From positions 186,001 to 250,000 of the forward strand of contig JADHYV010000004.1 of assembly GCA_027604705.1 (NCBI GenBank): a DNA stretch of 64,000 bases, written 5' to 3'. Shown piece by piece: positions 53,002 through 64,000 of this stretch (positions are counted from its first letter, which is position 1; every line of letters begins with the position of its first letter). The position numbers and the translations under genes are program-made. Source of the stretch: Allomyces arbusculus (lineage: Eukaryota > Blastocladiomycota > Blastocladiomycetes > Blastocladiales > Blastocladiaceae). The notes beneath the pieces are model-generated. The model did no database searches and was not told where the DNA came from. It saw only the letters and a program-made list of their open reading frames with translations.

Positions 53002-54105
53002 GGTGATTGGGGTGCTGCTGTTGCAGGCGCTGGTTGCGCGGGTCGCTCGCTGGTGACGTGCTGCGCGGGACTGGCCAGAGTGGTCGCGCTCGCGCTCGGG
53101 GAGCAGGGACCGGGCCGTGCACCGTATTTATGTGCGGGGGTGGCGGCTGGCGACCGGCACAACCGGCTCTCTTCGTGGTCGTCGTTTGGGGTTCGTTTGG
53201 AGTTCGAGTCGGCTCGGCACGGATCGCTGCCCTCGCTCGACACGATCACGTGTGGCTGATGCCAGCACTGCTATTCCGTCTGATTTTCGTCACATCATGG
53301 GGGCATCAGGAAGAAATTCGACACCCAACCGGTGCGCACCGACGCGGTCCTGAAGTAGTGCAGGGTGAGCACGGAATCCTGGTCGCCTCAGACGAGACGC
53401 GTTTTTGGTCGCACCACACCGTTCCGGCTCATCAAGGCTCAGGCCGGAATGTCGGTGCATCCAGGCAGGACGCGAGCAAAAAACCGGGCGCGTGCAAAAC
53501 AATATTGACCCAGATAGCAATGAACCGGTGGAGAAGTGTGACTCGATCTGGAAGCGATTGCTGGTAGTCGATGGGGTGGCGATGGCCACGAGCTGGCAAG
53601 CGTGCAGTTTCTGACAGAAGGCTCAGGCTGAGTTCTGATTGGTCACCACGACACCGAGCAGTACGGCCACTGCGACGCAAGAGCGCCGCACGGCAATACT
53701 ATCTCCAACGCTCTCAATACTCTCCACCCGCGTAATTTTGCCCGGAGATGACCTCTCGTAATCCAGCTGGTCGCCTTGTCCGGCCTGGCCTGCCCAGCTT
53801 GCGCCGGCCGTGCTCGTGGGGATCAATTAGTCGTTGAGCGATGCACGTCCGTTCGACGAGACATGCGCGTGTCGTGGTGGAGGTTGGGGACCGAGCGGAG
53901 ACAAACTGGTGAAGAACGCAGGACGACTTAGGCCGGATCGAGGTCAATAGCGCGTGTATTTCTTCAACTTTCGCTTGGCGGCCACCCACCGCCCGCCACC
54001 GAAACCGCAAACGTTTCCCCTGTCCTTCGTCTTCGCCCATCGACCCCTCTCCGCTCGACGCCCAAAGGGAAGCAGCATCAGCGGATCACGCCACGAGCGG
54101 GCAGC
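53002..54105. other. Citrate synthase upstream region and GDI1 3' flank
   Basis: About 1.1 kb with no supported gene. Short open frames have no motif. Confidence 0.45.
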
Positions 54106-55906
54106 TTACTGCTGCTCAGCCTGCGCCTGGAGCTCCTCCCACGTCTTGAGCTGCAAGTCCTTGCCCGTGACGCGCTTGTAGAGCGAAAACACGTCGTCGC
54201 AGACCGTTTCAAAGTGCGACGTGGCGTCGTACGACTTGGAGACGAACACGTTATCGGCGGTCCCGTCGGCGACGGGCACTTCAACATCGACAATCGAGAC
54301 AAACTTGTCGACAACGTGGCCGAGCAGCTGGTAGGCCGGCGCCAACTCCAACTCGGGCGTCGACGTCTCCACCTGCGTCGAGACAATCGCGACGTAGTAC
54401 CCGGCCGCACAGACCTTGTGTGCCGACGAGACCACGGCAATGTAGATATCCGACTTGCGGTGCACCTGGTTCTGCGGAATAATGATCTGCACCGAGTCCG
54501 AGTCGTCGGTGTTCGGGATCGGGTGCGTGAGCAAGCAAATCGACCGAATCACTTTAGCCACTTTGGTGACCTTGTCGGGCACGTAGGACGGGTCGCAAAT
54601 CACGACGGGCGCAAACGCCGGCTCGCCCTCCGAGACAATGCCCGTGACTTTGCCCGACTCGTCGTAGGTGACCTGGTCGATCTTCTTGTTGAGCATGTAG
54701 GTGCCACCGAAAAGCGCCGATCGCCGCGCAAACGCCTGCGGCAGCTCGCCGAGCCCGTAGAGCGGGTAGATGTAGGGCGACTTGCCGTACCGCAGCATCG
54801 ACAGCGTGTAGAGCACGATACGCTCGTGCGTGTCCTTGGCAGGCTTGCTAATGTAGCTGTCGTCCAAGTGCAGCGCCATGGCGTGGCCAATGAAATCCTG
54901 CGTGCCGGACTCGAGCCCGAAATGCTTGTAGACGTCGGCCATGGTCACTTTGGTCACATCAAGTCCCTGCCACGTGGCCGGGTCCTGCTGGTCGTAGTTT
55001 TGCACCCACTGTTCATTCAGGAGCTAATGGTCAGCTCTCACCATCGGCTGCAGGGTGCGCGGATCGCCGCTGAGAAACGCACCTCAAAGAACTTCTTGGC
55101 GCGGCGCTTCTCAAACAGGCCCATGAGCGGCGACTTGACGGCCTCGACCTCGTTCGACGGCACCTTGGAGATCTTGCCGTCGCGGTAGACGTAAGAGCCC
55201 GCAATCTGCTTGAACTCGAGGTAGTTGGTCACCTCAAGATGCGTGAGCTACAGGAAAAACGTCGCGCGGTGAGTGAGGATCGCGGGACAAGAGAACCACG
55301 GGGTGCCATTCTGGCGCTGTTCTCGAAGAACTCGACACAAGCAGTGCCACCCGTCATGACGATACGTGGAGAATGCGTACCATGCGCACAAACGCGCCAT
55401 TCGCCATCATGAACTTTGGGATCAGATCAATCGCGTAGTCGCGGTCGCGGCCGAATGCCTCGGGCGCGGCGGCGCCGTCGCGGAACTTGCGGTACATCTG
55501 TCCCAAGGAAAACGCGAGGTGAGCGGGGCGATCACGTCAAACAAGCAATCACTGCCCCGTACCTGCGTCAGGTTGAGCGACGCGCACTCGCCACCGTAGT
55601 AGTCGTTGCGGTCCATGTGCAACACGCGCTTGCCCTCGACCGAGAGCAGGCCCGAGAGAATGCACTCGGTCAGACCGGTGCCGAGCACAATCACGTCGTA
55701 GTTCTCATTCTAAAGCGTCGTGGCGCCGGCGCGTGCATCAGGTCAGTGTCGCTGGTCGCGTCGTCGACTTGCCCAGTGTAGCTGGGCGTGGCGCTCGAAC
55801 GCGTGAGCTCCGACGCGGAGCTCCGCTTGCTCCTTGAGCAGTTGAAAAGTCGGTGCACGCTCCGGTCCGGTCCATGCGACGGGCGGGGGTTGCTGGTACA
55901 CACCAT
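54106..55906 (-). CDS. GDI1: Rab GDP-dissociation inhibitor (449 aa)
   Basis: GDI extracts GDP-bound prenylated Rab GTPases from membranes. Exons on the minus strand: 55906-55904 (only ATG), 55709-55563, 55497-55381, 55247-55083, 55023-54106. It reads [19 protein letters not shown] (dinucleotide-type fold), [141 protein letters not shown]. The spliced length equals the usual 447-451 aa. The first exon is a lone ATG before GTGTGTACC with a 194-nt intron; the coding start is otherwise unsupported. All other junctions are phase 0. Confidence 0.94.
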
Positions 55907-56290
55907 GGTGGCGGATTTGGGTTAAGTTGGTGTCGAGCAGCGGCCGAGAGAGAGGAGCGAAGGCGAGCAGCATTGGAAGTTGGGGGTGGCAGTTGGCGTT
56001 CGGTGCGCGACGTGGCCAAACGCAGAGACGCGCTGGTGCCTGGAATTGCGATTCTCGACGCGAAATTCAAGGCGAAAGCGCCGACTTGGCGGAAAGCAGA
56101 TGCGAAAACCAGCGAGAACACGGCCCAAAAATGCGCCCAAAGCCTCCGTTCACATCGCCACTTTGCAAAGAAAACAACGCCCTCACGCGGGTCCACGTCA
56201 GAGTCCACATTGGAGTCTGCCTGACTTCATCGCGCCTTGTCATCTCTCCCTGTCCACCAATATCCGACAAAAATATCAGCACGGCCTGCA
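55907..56290. promoter_or_regulatory. Divergent promoter region, GDI1 / WW-FF splicing factor
   Basis: About 385 nt between divergent starts, with no gene and no clear element. Confidence 0.45.
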
Positions 56291-58486
56291 ATGTCCTCGG
56301 CTGGCACCGCATCTCTACCGCGCAAGCCAGTCACCGCACCCGCCAGCGCGCCACGCCATGGATCGGCTGCGACCGCGCCGCCCGCGCAGGCACCGGCACC
56401 TGTAGCGACGAACCCCGCACCACCAGCGAACCCGATCATTCAAGTCCCCGACCACGGATGGACCGTGCACGTTGCGCCCACGGGCCACCTCTACGCGTTC
56501 AACCACCGGACCAAGAAATGCACTTGGCGGTTACCGCTCGTGAAGCCCGAGGCGCCATTTGTTCCGCTGCCGCCGCCCGTCTACAAGTACCGACTGCGCG
56601 TGGTGCCCACGGAAAAGGCCGTGTCCAAGTACGTGTCGATGCTCTCCACCGATTTGTTTTTGCCATGGGCTGATTAGGTGTGGGGTGTCGGTTTAGGAAA
56701 CGGCTCGGCAGCACTCCCGTCTACGTCGTGTACACGGACGCCGGCAACCAGTTCTACTACAACAAGAAGACGAAGCGGTCGACGTGGCGGTTGACGCCGG
56801 ACTTGGTCCCGCTGCTCGAGCAGGTCGAGAAGGCGACCAAGGAGAAGGCCGAGATGAAGGAGGCCAAGGATGAGGTTGAAGGCGATGGAGCCGACGCAAA
56901 ATCAGACCAGGACGCGGTGGGCAAGGACGAGGAGGACAGTGACGAACGGCCGGCCAAGCGCGCTAAGATCGACGCGGCGCTTGTGGTGGAGTCCAAGCCG
57001 GAGCCGGAGCCCGTGCAGGACGAGCCCATGTACGTTCATTCTCGCTGCTTTGATCCTGATTGATTCGACGTGCCGACTGACCAGCCCCCGTTTCCTCACG
57101 TTCCAGGGACGAGGACATGGCCTGGCAACTGCAACAACTCGAAGCCATGGCCGACCTCGACCAAGATGACCCTTCCGCCCCCGACCCCCAGCCCTTCATC
57201 GACGACGACGACGACGAGGACGACGAAGACATCATCCACGAACCGACTCTCGCCGAGAAATCCGACCTCTTCTACGCGCACCTCCTCGATACGCAACCTT
57301 CCCCCTTCGCCCCATGGGACTCGATCGCCTCGGCGTTACCAGACCTGGACCTCGACGAAGCCACCAAAAAAGACCTCTTCGAAAAATACTGCGAGCAGCG
57401 TGCCGCCGAGCTGCGCGCGGCGAAACAACGCCCAACGAACGACCCGCGCGCCGACTTTATTGCATTGGTGCACGCGAACCGCAAGCTGTTCTGGTCCGTT
57501 TTCTCTTCGGTCACCAGTCGATTCGCGCACGTGGCCACTGGTTCACCTCATTTGCTCCGACTTCCAGGGAAGAATTCAAGCGCAAGCACCGGCGCGACCC
57601 ACGCTTCGCCAACTACGGCGCGAACGACAAGGAACGCGAAAAACTGTGGCGCGAGGCCAAAAAATCCAAGTCCACCCCGACCCCCCCCTCCTCCAGCACC
57701 GCAGACCGCGCCGCACGCACGCAAGCCGCGCTGCAAGCCCGCGCCGCGGCCGCGGCCGCCGACCACGCTTCGCTGCGGCGCGAGACCGCCACGTCCCGCA
57801 TGCGCGCGCAGCGCGAAACCGCGCAGGCGGTTCTCGCCACGCTGCTTGCCGAACACGTGCGCGATCTGTCGGTCACGACACCCGAGGCGGTGGTGGGATT
57901 GATTGCGAGCGATCCGCGGTTCGTGGCCGCGGGCGTCCGCGCGCATATCTCGCCGGCGGACTTGGCAATTGCAGTGCGGGAGCATGTGGGCACGGTGGCG
58001 GACCGCGCAATGGTCGCGTTCGCGGGGTGTGTGCGCGACGTTCCGCTCGGGACGCGGTGGGCCGACGCGCGCGCGGCGGTTCTGGGGACGGAGGTCGGGC
58101 GCGCGGCAAGGGCGGCGTGTGCGGTGAGGGAGGGTGGGGACGAGGTCAGGGCGGACGCAGCGTTGGCTTTGGCGTATGCGGGCCTGATGCGGAGTAGGGT
58201 GGACGGGGGGAAGCGCGCGGTCGCGGAGATGGTCAAGGGGTCTCCGGCGGTCGCAAGGTGGATGGCCATGTTTGTGCCCGAGGATGGCGACGGGGAGGTG
58301 GATGACGAGGCGATGGAAGAGTTGGCGGCGGTGGTCAGGGACGATCCGCGGTGGGTCGCGATGGAAGGGGTGCCCGAGGAGCGGGCCGAGGCGGTGCGCG
58401 CGATGGTGCGACAGGTCGTGCGGAGTGCTCGAGGAGTCGGTGGAGCGACGACGGGGCTCGCGGGGTTGGGCAGCGTCGGTGAGTGA
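56291..58486 (+). CDS. WW/FF-domain pre-mRNA splicing factor (TCERG1/Urn1-like), 658 aa
   Basis: Proteins with WW and FF domains (TCERG1/CA150, Urn1, Prp40) couple transcription and splicing by binding Pro-rich splicing factors and phospho-CTD. Exons 56291-56628, 56697-57029, 57107-57493, 57568-58486; phases close. WW1 (about 55-85): HGWTVHVAPTGHLYAFNHRT, KKCTWRLPL. WW2 (about 115-150): STPVYVVYTDAGNQFYYNKK, TKRSTWRL. An acidic linker with PAKRAKID, a likely nuclear signal, follows. FF-type region (about 240-380): EKSDLFYAHLLDTQPSPFAP, FEKYCEQRAAELRAA, EEFKRKHRRDPRFANYGAND, KEREKLWREAKKS. A second half-FF (LLAEHVRDLSVTTPEAVVGL, IASDPRFVAAGVRAH) is diverged. Two donors are non-obvious: GTACGT at 56629 was preferred over GTACCG at 56589, and 57494 uses GTCCGT. 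Confidence 0.85.
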
Positions 58487-59186
58487 GCCAATGTGATTTT
58501 GATTCTGATGTGCCATTCGTAATCGGTCGAAAAATTGTTTTCGTCTGGGTTGAGCTTCGCGCGTACACGATTGGCACAAACCAGTGAAATGCATTGGACG
58601 AGAATGGTACACATTTTTTTGGGTCGTCGGGCACAGAAAAATCTTGCAGAGGTAGAGTACAATGTTGGCGACGGCAAGCGCATGGCCGCGACGTGCGCAT
58701 GCGCGGGGCAGGGCATGACGACGCTGTTCGAGGACACGAATCGGAAACCAATACACGATAAAAAGGCAGCACAAACACAGGTGGAGAAGCGACAGCCAAC
58801 AGCAACAACCACAAATGAACTGGGGTAAAGTAAAACATTGCGGTCAACAACAATACAGGAGCAGGGAGAATGGCCGTCCCAAGGAACGGTCGAGAAAACT
58901 CCACGAACAAAAGCGGCGAAGCTCGGCTCGTGGGGAGAGAGGACGAAGAACAGAACAGAAAAAGGGATCGGCGCCATCTATCGACTGGCATGGTGGTGAA
59001 CAAAGAAGAACGGGGCGCGCGCAGCTGGGGAGAAACCCACGCAAGGGTTTCGTGTCGTATCTTGGTGGCCCGGGCGTTGGTGTTTGTTTGCCCGGGCAAA
59101 CTAGGCCACGCGCTCTTGGGTAAAGAGGAAGGAGAGCAAAGCAAGAGGAACCACGAAAAAGCAAAAACACGAGCCGGATCAACCCC
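58487..59186. other. Convergent 3' region between the splicing factor and CCCH genes
   Basis: About 700 nt, clearly richer in A and T than the rest of the window, as expected for 3' UTRs and intergenic sequence. No gene is supported. Confidence 0.5.
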
Positions 59187-61562
59187 TTACACGGTCACGA
59201 TCGGCGCCGACGGCGAGAACGCGGGCGCGTGCACGTTAAACGACCCGCGGCGCGATGGGGGCGTCGACCCCGGCGCAGGCACGTTCACGGGCGCGGCCAC
59301 GGCCGCGATAGGACCAGCCATGACGACGGGCGACGACGGGACCGACCCGTACGGCGACCCGGCCACGCCGTTCGTCGCGACACGCAGGTTCTGGCGACTC
59401 GGACGCCGACCCATTTGCTGCGGCGGGATAGCGCCACTGAGGCTACTCGACGACGACTCGCGGCGCAGGTGCTGGTTGGAACGCATGCGGCGCGGCCCAC
59501 CGGGCGACTGCGGCGCGACGCCTGGGGACATGGGCCCGGGCGCGAATCCGGTCTCGGGCCGCGGCGGGAGAACCATGGTCATGGACCGGCGCTTGTTGAG
59601 GAGCGGGTGGGCCATGGGCGCGCCCACAACGGCAACGGGCACACCGGCCGCCGTGGCAACGGGCGCGACGAGGGGACCCGACGCGGCCATGGCACTAGCA
59701 ATGCTCGACGTCGACGACATGCGGCGCAGACCGCCCGACGACTGGGGCGTGTTGGGCCCGATCCCGAGCGACTTGGCGTAGGGCGGGTAGATGCCAATCG
59801 AGGCGAGGTACTGGGCCTCGTGCTCGTGGTAGAAGAAGCAGCGCGTGCCGTAGACACAGCCGGACGGGAACTTTTCCCTGTTCTCTTCGTTCCTGGTTGT
59901 TTAGCAAAGGTGGAGAGGGTGAGTTGAAGGTCGAGAGCAATCAAGACGCGAAAAGAACTAAGGTAGCGGCAAATCACGTACTTGCACTTCTCAAGCGGGT
60001 GCCAGTAGGTGCAGAGCGTCGAGTACTTGCAGTTTGGCCAGTAGGCGCAGCGAATCTTCTTGGGCTTGTCGGCATCGTCGACCGGCTTGTCGTCGCCCGC
60101 GACCGACTCGGGCGGGGACGGCGGCAGACGCGTCGGCGTAAACTCCTTGGCGGCAAGGTTGAGGTTGGACGAGCGGCGCACCAACGGCGGGCGCGCACTT
60201 GCGGGCGACGAGGTATCGGGCGCGGGAGCGGCGGTGGTCGCGGGCGTAGCGGCAGGAGTCGGGATCGGAGCGGGGGCAGCGGCAGTCGCGGTGACTGGTG
60301 CTGGGACAGGAGCGGGCGCGGCAACCGGAGGAGCAGCAGGCGGCGCCGGAACCACCTTCTCTGGGACCTTGACCGCCGACGGCGGCGGCGTGGGCAGGGG
60401 ACGCGTCGGGGCCGGGGGCGTAGCACGCGTCACAGGCTTGACGGCAGGCACATCCTCGTTATCGTCCGAGAGCGACGCGGCCGACATGTTTTCCTGCGAG
60501 ACGGGCGAGGCCGACCGCGAGAGATGGTGCGCGGGCACGACGCACTCGTACTCGGCATGCTGCGACTTGGCGTGGTGGTGCGCCTCCTCGACAATGGGCG
60601 GCAGGCCGACTGAGGCCGAGTTGGTGCGCACAGGGCTGGCCACGGCGACAGACGGTGCTGGCGGCAGCGTGATCGGGTCGACAGCGTCGAGACTCAGGCC
60701 ACGGGAGGGGCGGTCTGATGCGGTGGGGGAGGGCGAAGCGGGTGGCAAGTCGGGGATTGGCGAGGTGGCGCGCTCCGTGGTGGCGCGCGGCACCGGTGCA
60801 ATGGGCACGGTCGCGGCGGCGGGCGGACCTGGAGGAACAGTGCACGGTAATGGCAGGCCGAGGAACAATGTAAGCAATGGGGCGGCAAAGTGGTGGTGGT
60901 GGTGGTGGTGGTGGTGGTGGTGGTGGTGGTGGTGGTGGTCGGCGATGGCGACGGATGTCCGGTTGACCGATGCATGCGGTCGTGCACGATGGCGCGCGTC
61001 CGCAGTGCACAACGCGTGCCCGTCCGGCTCGGCAATCACGGTCGCATGGTGGCGATGGCGTTGCGGCCGTGCTCGCGCCCCACACGGCCGAGACTATCGC
61101 CATGGCCATCCACAAGGGAGAGGGGAGGGCGTACCCGAGGGTCCGTTGCGGCTGTTGCCGTCCTGGCCGGGGTGGTCGTCGGTGGCCACGACCACCTGGT
61201 CAAGCTCCACGTTGGCGGCGCCCGTGCCTGTGGAGCAGCGGAGAATCACAAGTGAGCATTGCGAACCAACGACAAGAACGCAATTATCAGGACAGGCACT
61301 ACGAACCGTCGTCGGCCTCGCCCGAGTCGCCGAGTTTGACTATTGAGAAACGACGAGCGCGGGGAGCAGAACGTCAGCTCATGGACCGTGGATGAACCGC
61401 GCGCGACCTGATGGTTGGCAGGGCCATCGCGGGGCATGCGCAGCTGCTGGCGTGGCTCGTTGATCCTACGCGACAGGGCGTGCACGTACCCGACAGGCGG
61501 CGGCCAACGTAGACAGACGCGGCGCCGGCCGACGCTGCCAGGCCGAGGTAGATGTAGCTCAT
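59187..61562 (-). CDS. CCCH zinc-finger protein with a hydrophobic N-terminus (583 aa)
   Basis: Probably an RNA-binding protein. Exons on the minus strand: 61562-61490, 61339-61307, 61227-61135, 60828-59982, 59892-59187; all five fit in phase. The first finger is KKIRCAYWPNCKYSTLCTYW then HPLEKC (CX5CX5CX3H, similar to Nab2/ZC3H14 fingers); the second follows after the last intron: KFPSGCVYGTRCFFYHEHEA. A disordered Pro/Ala/Thr-rich region precedes them and a Ser-rich tail (RRESSSSSLSGAIPPQQMGR) follows. Exon 1 encodes MSYIYLGLAASAGAASVYVG, a likely membrane anchor or signal, which is unusual. Exons 1-3 are inferred from splice phase and codon quality, not homology; if they belong to another gene, the first ATG in exon 4 (60487) would start a shorter protein. 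Intron 3 is 306 nt and holds a GTG microsatellite. Confidence 0.68.
60890..60939 (+). repeat. (TGG)n microsatellite
   Basis: About 16 perfect TGG/GTG units. In my model it lies in intron 3 of the CCCH gene. Read on the minus strand it would give 16 His in one frame, but no ATG lies upstream in that frame. Confidence 0.95.
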
Positions 61563-62377
61563 GAGCGGTGGCGGCGACGGTGGCGGGGTGTGGGTGCGGG
61601 TGGCAGTGTGCAAGGCGACCGGCGCGACGCGTGCGATCACAGCAGTCGAGCGAGCGCGGATGGCTGGGTGGAGAGAGGTTGCAGCGGGATTGGAATGCCG
61701 TTGCCGCGTGCAAGGCGGACAAGGACAGGCAGGTCGTGTGCGAGCGAGAGATTGCGGGGAGAGAAGCGTTGCGCGTGCAGGTCGTCGGCCTCGAGGCGTT
61801 GATGGTGGGTGGTTGATGCTGGCCGGCGGAGCGAAGGACTTTGCCGTGGAGACCTGCTGGCGCCTGGCGGTGAGTGATGGCGACCTTGGTCGCTGTTCGC
61901 GTCAGGAGGGTCCGGGGGGCGCTGCGGCGCAGCCTTGAGCACGTGCTCCCTGGCCCTCGGTTCATGCGCGCTGGTTTGAGGAGGCGCGCGCCCCCGCTTG
62001 AAACTCCGTGGCTTGCCAGCATGGCTTGCCGATCGAGAAGGGGCGCACGTGCATCGCAGCAGATCTGGCACCCGGCGCCTCACCGCACGCGCGCGCGCCG
62101 GCGACCTCGGCGACCTGCTTGCGCCGCTGATCTCGCTTGCGCCGCTGAGCAGCGAGCTGTCGCCGCCACCACCACCACCCACGGCGCACGCGCCGTTGTT
62201 CGGCCGCACGGACGCAGCATCCAACGTGCACCCGCTCGCAACGGCAGCACCGGTTTGCAGCAGCACCGGACCCGCGCGAGATGCTCTCCGTCCGTAGCCC
62301 CCGCCCGCCTGCGCCGTCTGTCGCTCGCCAAGGCGCGAAACGCCCACCTGCCCGACGCGCTGCCCACCGTGTCCACG
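61563..62377. promoter_or_regulatory. Divergent region, CCCH gene / metalloprotease-like gene
   Basis: About 815 nt. Both strands are open over long distances because of the GC content. The plus-strand frame is continuous with the protease gene but has no signal-peptide-like start before 62378. No gene is supported. Confidence 0.45.
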
Positions 62378-63898
62378 ATGCGCAAACCACCACCTTTGTC
62401 GACCGCCCTCGGCGCCCTCGCGCTGCTCGCCGCTCTCATCACGCTGACGACGGCTGCACCGACATCGCATCACGCTCGCCATCATGACACGTACCTGTCG
62501 AAACGCGCCACTGCCGCACCGCTCGTCACATCGAGCCCCGTCGTCGAGCGCGGCCTCTATCTGTCAACTGTCTCGGCCTCGCAGTTCAGCTTCTCGTTCC
62601 AGTGCGAGCGCGACTCGGCCTTTTGCCAGCAGGCCGAGCGCACGCTCGATGCGGTCGGCCGCCGCCTCTCGACCGTGCTCGACTTGGCCGTACCTGTCAG
62701 CGTGAATCTGTCGCTGTTTCTACCGTGCGGCGAGACCAAGCTCGACACGTCCTCGTCGTGCTCGGTCATGAACACGCTCGGGTTCGCCACGCCCGCGCGT
62801 TCCTTCCCGCTCTACTTTCCCGCCTCGGACGCGCGCGTCGACTACCCGCAGGCACTGTTGCGCCAGTTGCAAGCGCAGCAGGGACTCGACTTGGCGGGCA
62901 TCGACCTCGCGCCGTTCGACATCATTGCGCGGTTCAACAGCCTGTTCAATTGGTACTTTCCGGCCTCCAGCAGCAACAGTACCAGTCCCACCGCGATCGC
63001 GCCGACGCAGTTCGACATGGAGTTGATCCTGCAGCACGAGCTTCTGCACGGGCTCGGATTCGGGTCGCTCAACCTGGCCCCCGACCCGGTTTCGAACCTC
63101 ATGTTCCCCGTCCCAATCGTCGACGCGTCGCAGACGCAGTTTCTCGGTTGGCGCCCGTCGTCAGCCTTTGAAATGCACTTGTCGCGCGTCAACACGGACG
63201 CGCTCGTCGCCACGTTCCCGCCGCCCAACGACACGTCGATCCCGCCGCTGCTCGACCCGCTGACGGCGTCCGTGACGGCACTCAACGCGTCGCTCGCGCG
63301 GACCATGACGACGCCCGCGAACCTGTCGGCCGTGGAATCGGTCCTCGCGCAGGCGCCGACCGTCGACTACGCGGCCCTCATGTACACGCTGGCGACGACC
63401 AACGACACGCTCGTTGCCGCGGCCCCCGAGTCGTCGACGGCGCTGTACGTCGAGACCGGGATCGTACCCTATGCGTCCGGGTCGTCGCTCGGGCACGTGG
63501 CCATGCGGTACCACAACACGCCCGAGTTCCTGATGGTCTATGCGTTGCGACCAAACACGACGCTCGCCGCGCAAATTTCGGCGACGGGCGCACCACCCAC
63601 GGGCATTGGACCGCGCACCATGGATTTGCTGAAGTCGCTGGGGTACCGGATCCGGAAAGACGCGCCGGGGAACGAGCACGCGGATATTCCGACGCCGCAG
63701 GTCGTGCAGCAAGGGGTGGTCGCGATCAATTTGCCATCGGCGTCCCTGTCCGAGAATAATCCGGCGCCCACGTTTCCGGCCAAGGCGGGGACGGCCAAGT
63801 CGTCGGGAGTGGGACGATGGGAGGGGGGAGGACGGACCGGGTGGCCCGTGGTGGCCGCGGTTGTGGTTGCTATAGCCGCAGAGTTTATGGCGTTGTAG
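62378..63898 (+). CDS. Secreted, probably GPI-anchored metalloprotease-like protein (506 aa)
   Basis: A cell-surface protein with a zinc-protease-like motif. One exon. The ATG at 62378 begins a clear signal peptide (MRKPPPLSTALGALALLAAL, ending TAA), followed by a possible Kex2 site after LSKR. The zinc motif is QHELLHGLGFGSL (HExxHxxG); the usual third ligand (His or Asp) is Ser here, so catalysis is uncertain. Cys pairs occur in FQCERDSAFCQQ and PCGETKLDTSSSCSV. Many NxS/T sites (NLS, NST, NDT, NAS, NTT) predict N-glycosylation. The end, WPVVAAVVVAIAAEFMAL, is hydrophobic with a small-residue, Ser/Gly-rich stretch before it, like a GPI signal. The protein family was not recognised. Confidence 0.8.
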   Translation: MRKPPPLSTALGALALLAALITLTTAAPTSHHARHHDTYLSKRATAAPLVTSSPVVERGLYLSTVSASQFSFSFQCERDSAFCQQAERTLDAVGRRLSTVLDLAVPVSVNLSLFLPCGETKLDTSSSCSVMNTLGFATPARSFPLYFPASDARVDYPQALLRQLQAQQGLDLAGIDLAPFDIIARFNSLFNWYFPASSSNSTSPTAIAPTQFDMELILQHELLHGLGFGSLNLAPDPVSNLMFPVPIVDASQTQFLGWRPSSAFEMHLSRVNTDALVATFPPPNDTSIPPLLDPLTASVTALNASLARTMTTPANLSAVESVLAQAPTVDYAALMYTLATTNDTLVAAAPESSTALYVETGIVPYASGSSLGHVAMRYHNTPEFLMVYALRPNTTLAAQISATGAPPTGIGPRTMDLLKSLGYRIRKDAPGNEHADIPTPQVVQQGVVAINLPSASLSENNPAPTFPAKAGTAKSSGVGRWEGGGRTGWPVVAAVVVAIAAEFMAL

Positions 63899-64000
63899 GT
63901 CTCGTTTCTTGGCTTGCTGTTGGGTTGGCTCTCCCCTGCGTTTTTTGTTGCTTAGAACGCGCGGCCGTGTCCTTCTCCCGCGCGCACGCTCATCGTATCG
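63899..64000 (+). other. 3' flank of the protease-like gene
   Basis: About 100 nt of downstream sequence with a T-rich stretch (TTTTTTGTTG); no gene. Confidence 0.4.

Noticed and set aside
53002-54105. Minus-strand frame 53714-54040 as a last exon of GDI1
   Set aside because: GDI1 already ends at the expected length at 54106; the frame has no GDI similarity.
60890-61039. Secreted or nuclear poly-His (16 His) N-terminus on the CCCH protein
   Set aside because: That frame has no upstream ATG, and splice phase places the repeat in an intron.
61874-62377. 168-residue N-terminal extension of the protease-like protein
   Set aside because: The ATG at 62378 begins a clear signal peptide; the extension would bury it.

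Overview
The window is about 64 kb of GC-rich nuclear DNA from a fungus-like eukaryote. The genes are compact and cut by many short introns, mostly 59-130 nt, with GTACGT/GTGCGT-type donors and CTGAC/CTGAT-like branch sites. Single-copy housekeeping genes stand close together, often head to head: Rpn7, Rpn13, Sac1, Trm1, Rac1, Rab GDI, Trs33, SF3B5 and mitoribosomal proteins. A ropporin/RSP11-type flagellar radial-spoke protein together with fungal-type genes suggests a zoosporic fungus; the high GC makes Blastocladiomycota my best guess (inference, not proven). I saw no rRNA, tRNA, CRISPR, virus-like or transposon genes.

Layout. 1-0.45 kb: 3' end of a PP5-type phosphatase. 1.0-7.0 kb: an unrecognised gene present three times in a tandem segmental duplication; the middle copy is degraded and one unit carries a broken fragment of the neighbouring IMP1 gene. 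6.7-20 kb: IMP1, RPN7, uL24m, mL54, a STIMATE-family membrane protein, SF3B5, RAC1, TRM1 and SAC1. 20.4-33.1 kb: six related secreted proteins (called A-F here), the most novel part of the window. 34-64 kb: mS29, RPN13, a LEUNIG-like corepressor with a very long glutamine-rich region, PAB2, TRS33, a JMJD5-like JmjC protein, the ropporin-like protein, a SNARE-like protein, a type II citrate synthase, Rab GDI, a WW/FF splicing factor, a CCCH zinc-finger protein with a hydrophobic N-terminus, and a secreted metalloprotease-like protein.

The A-F cluster. Every member has a signal peptide, a strongly basic middle segment (His/Arg-rich in A and C, Arg-rich in D, Lys/Arg-rich in B, E and F) and an acidic Tyr/Asp/Ser/Trp tail with repeats such as DSGYDY and DDMWEDSYDG. 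B, E and F also carry a shared domain of about 150 residues, probably beta-rich, with two conserved cysteines. All introns that can be placed are phase 1 and the internal exons of A, C and D are multiples of three, so modules can be exchanged without breaking frame. E joins the signal-peptide type of A/C/D to the domain of B/F. I infer a family of secreted, oppositely charged, possibly metal-binding matrix or adhesive proteins; the function is unknown.

Gene models were built by hand from splice signals, conserved motifs and reading phase. Exon coordinates are given in each entry and have not been tested against transcripts.
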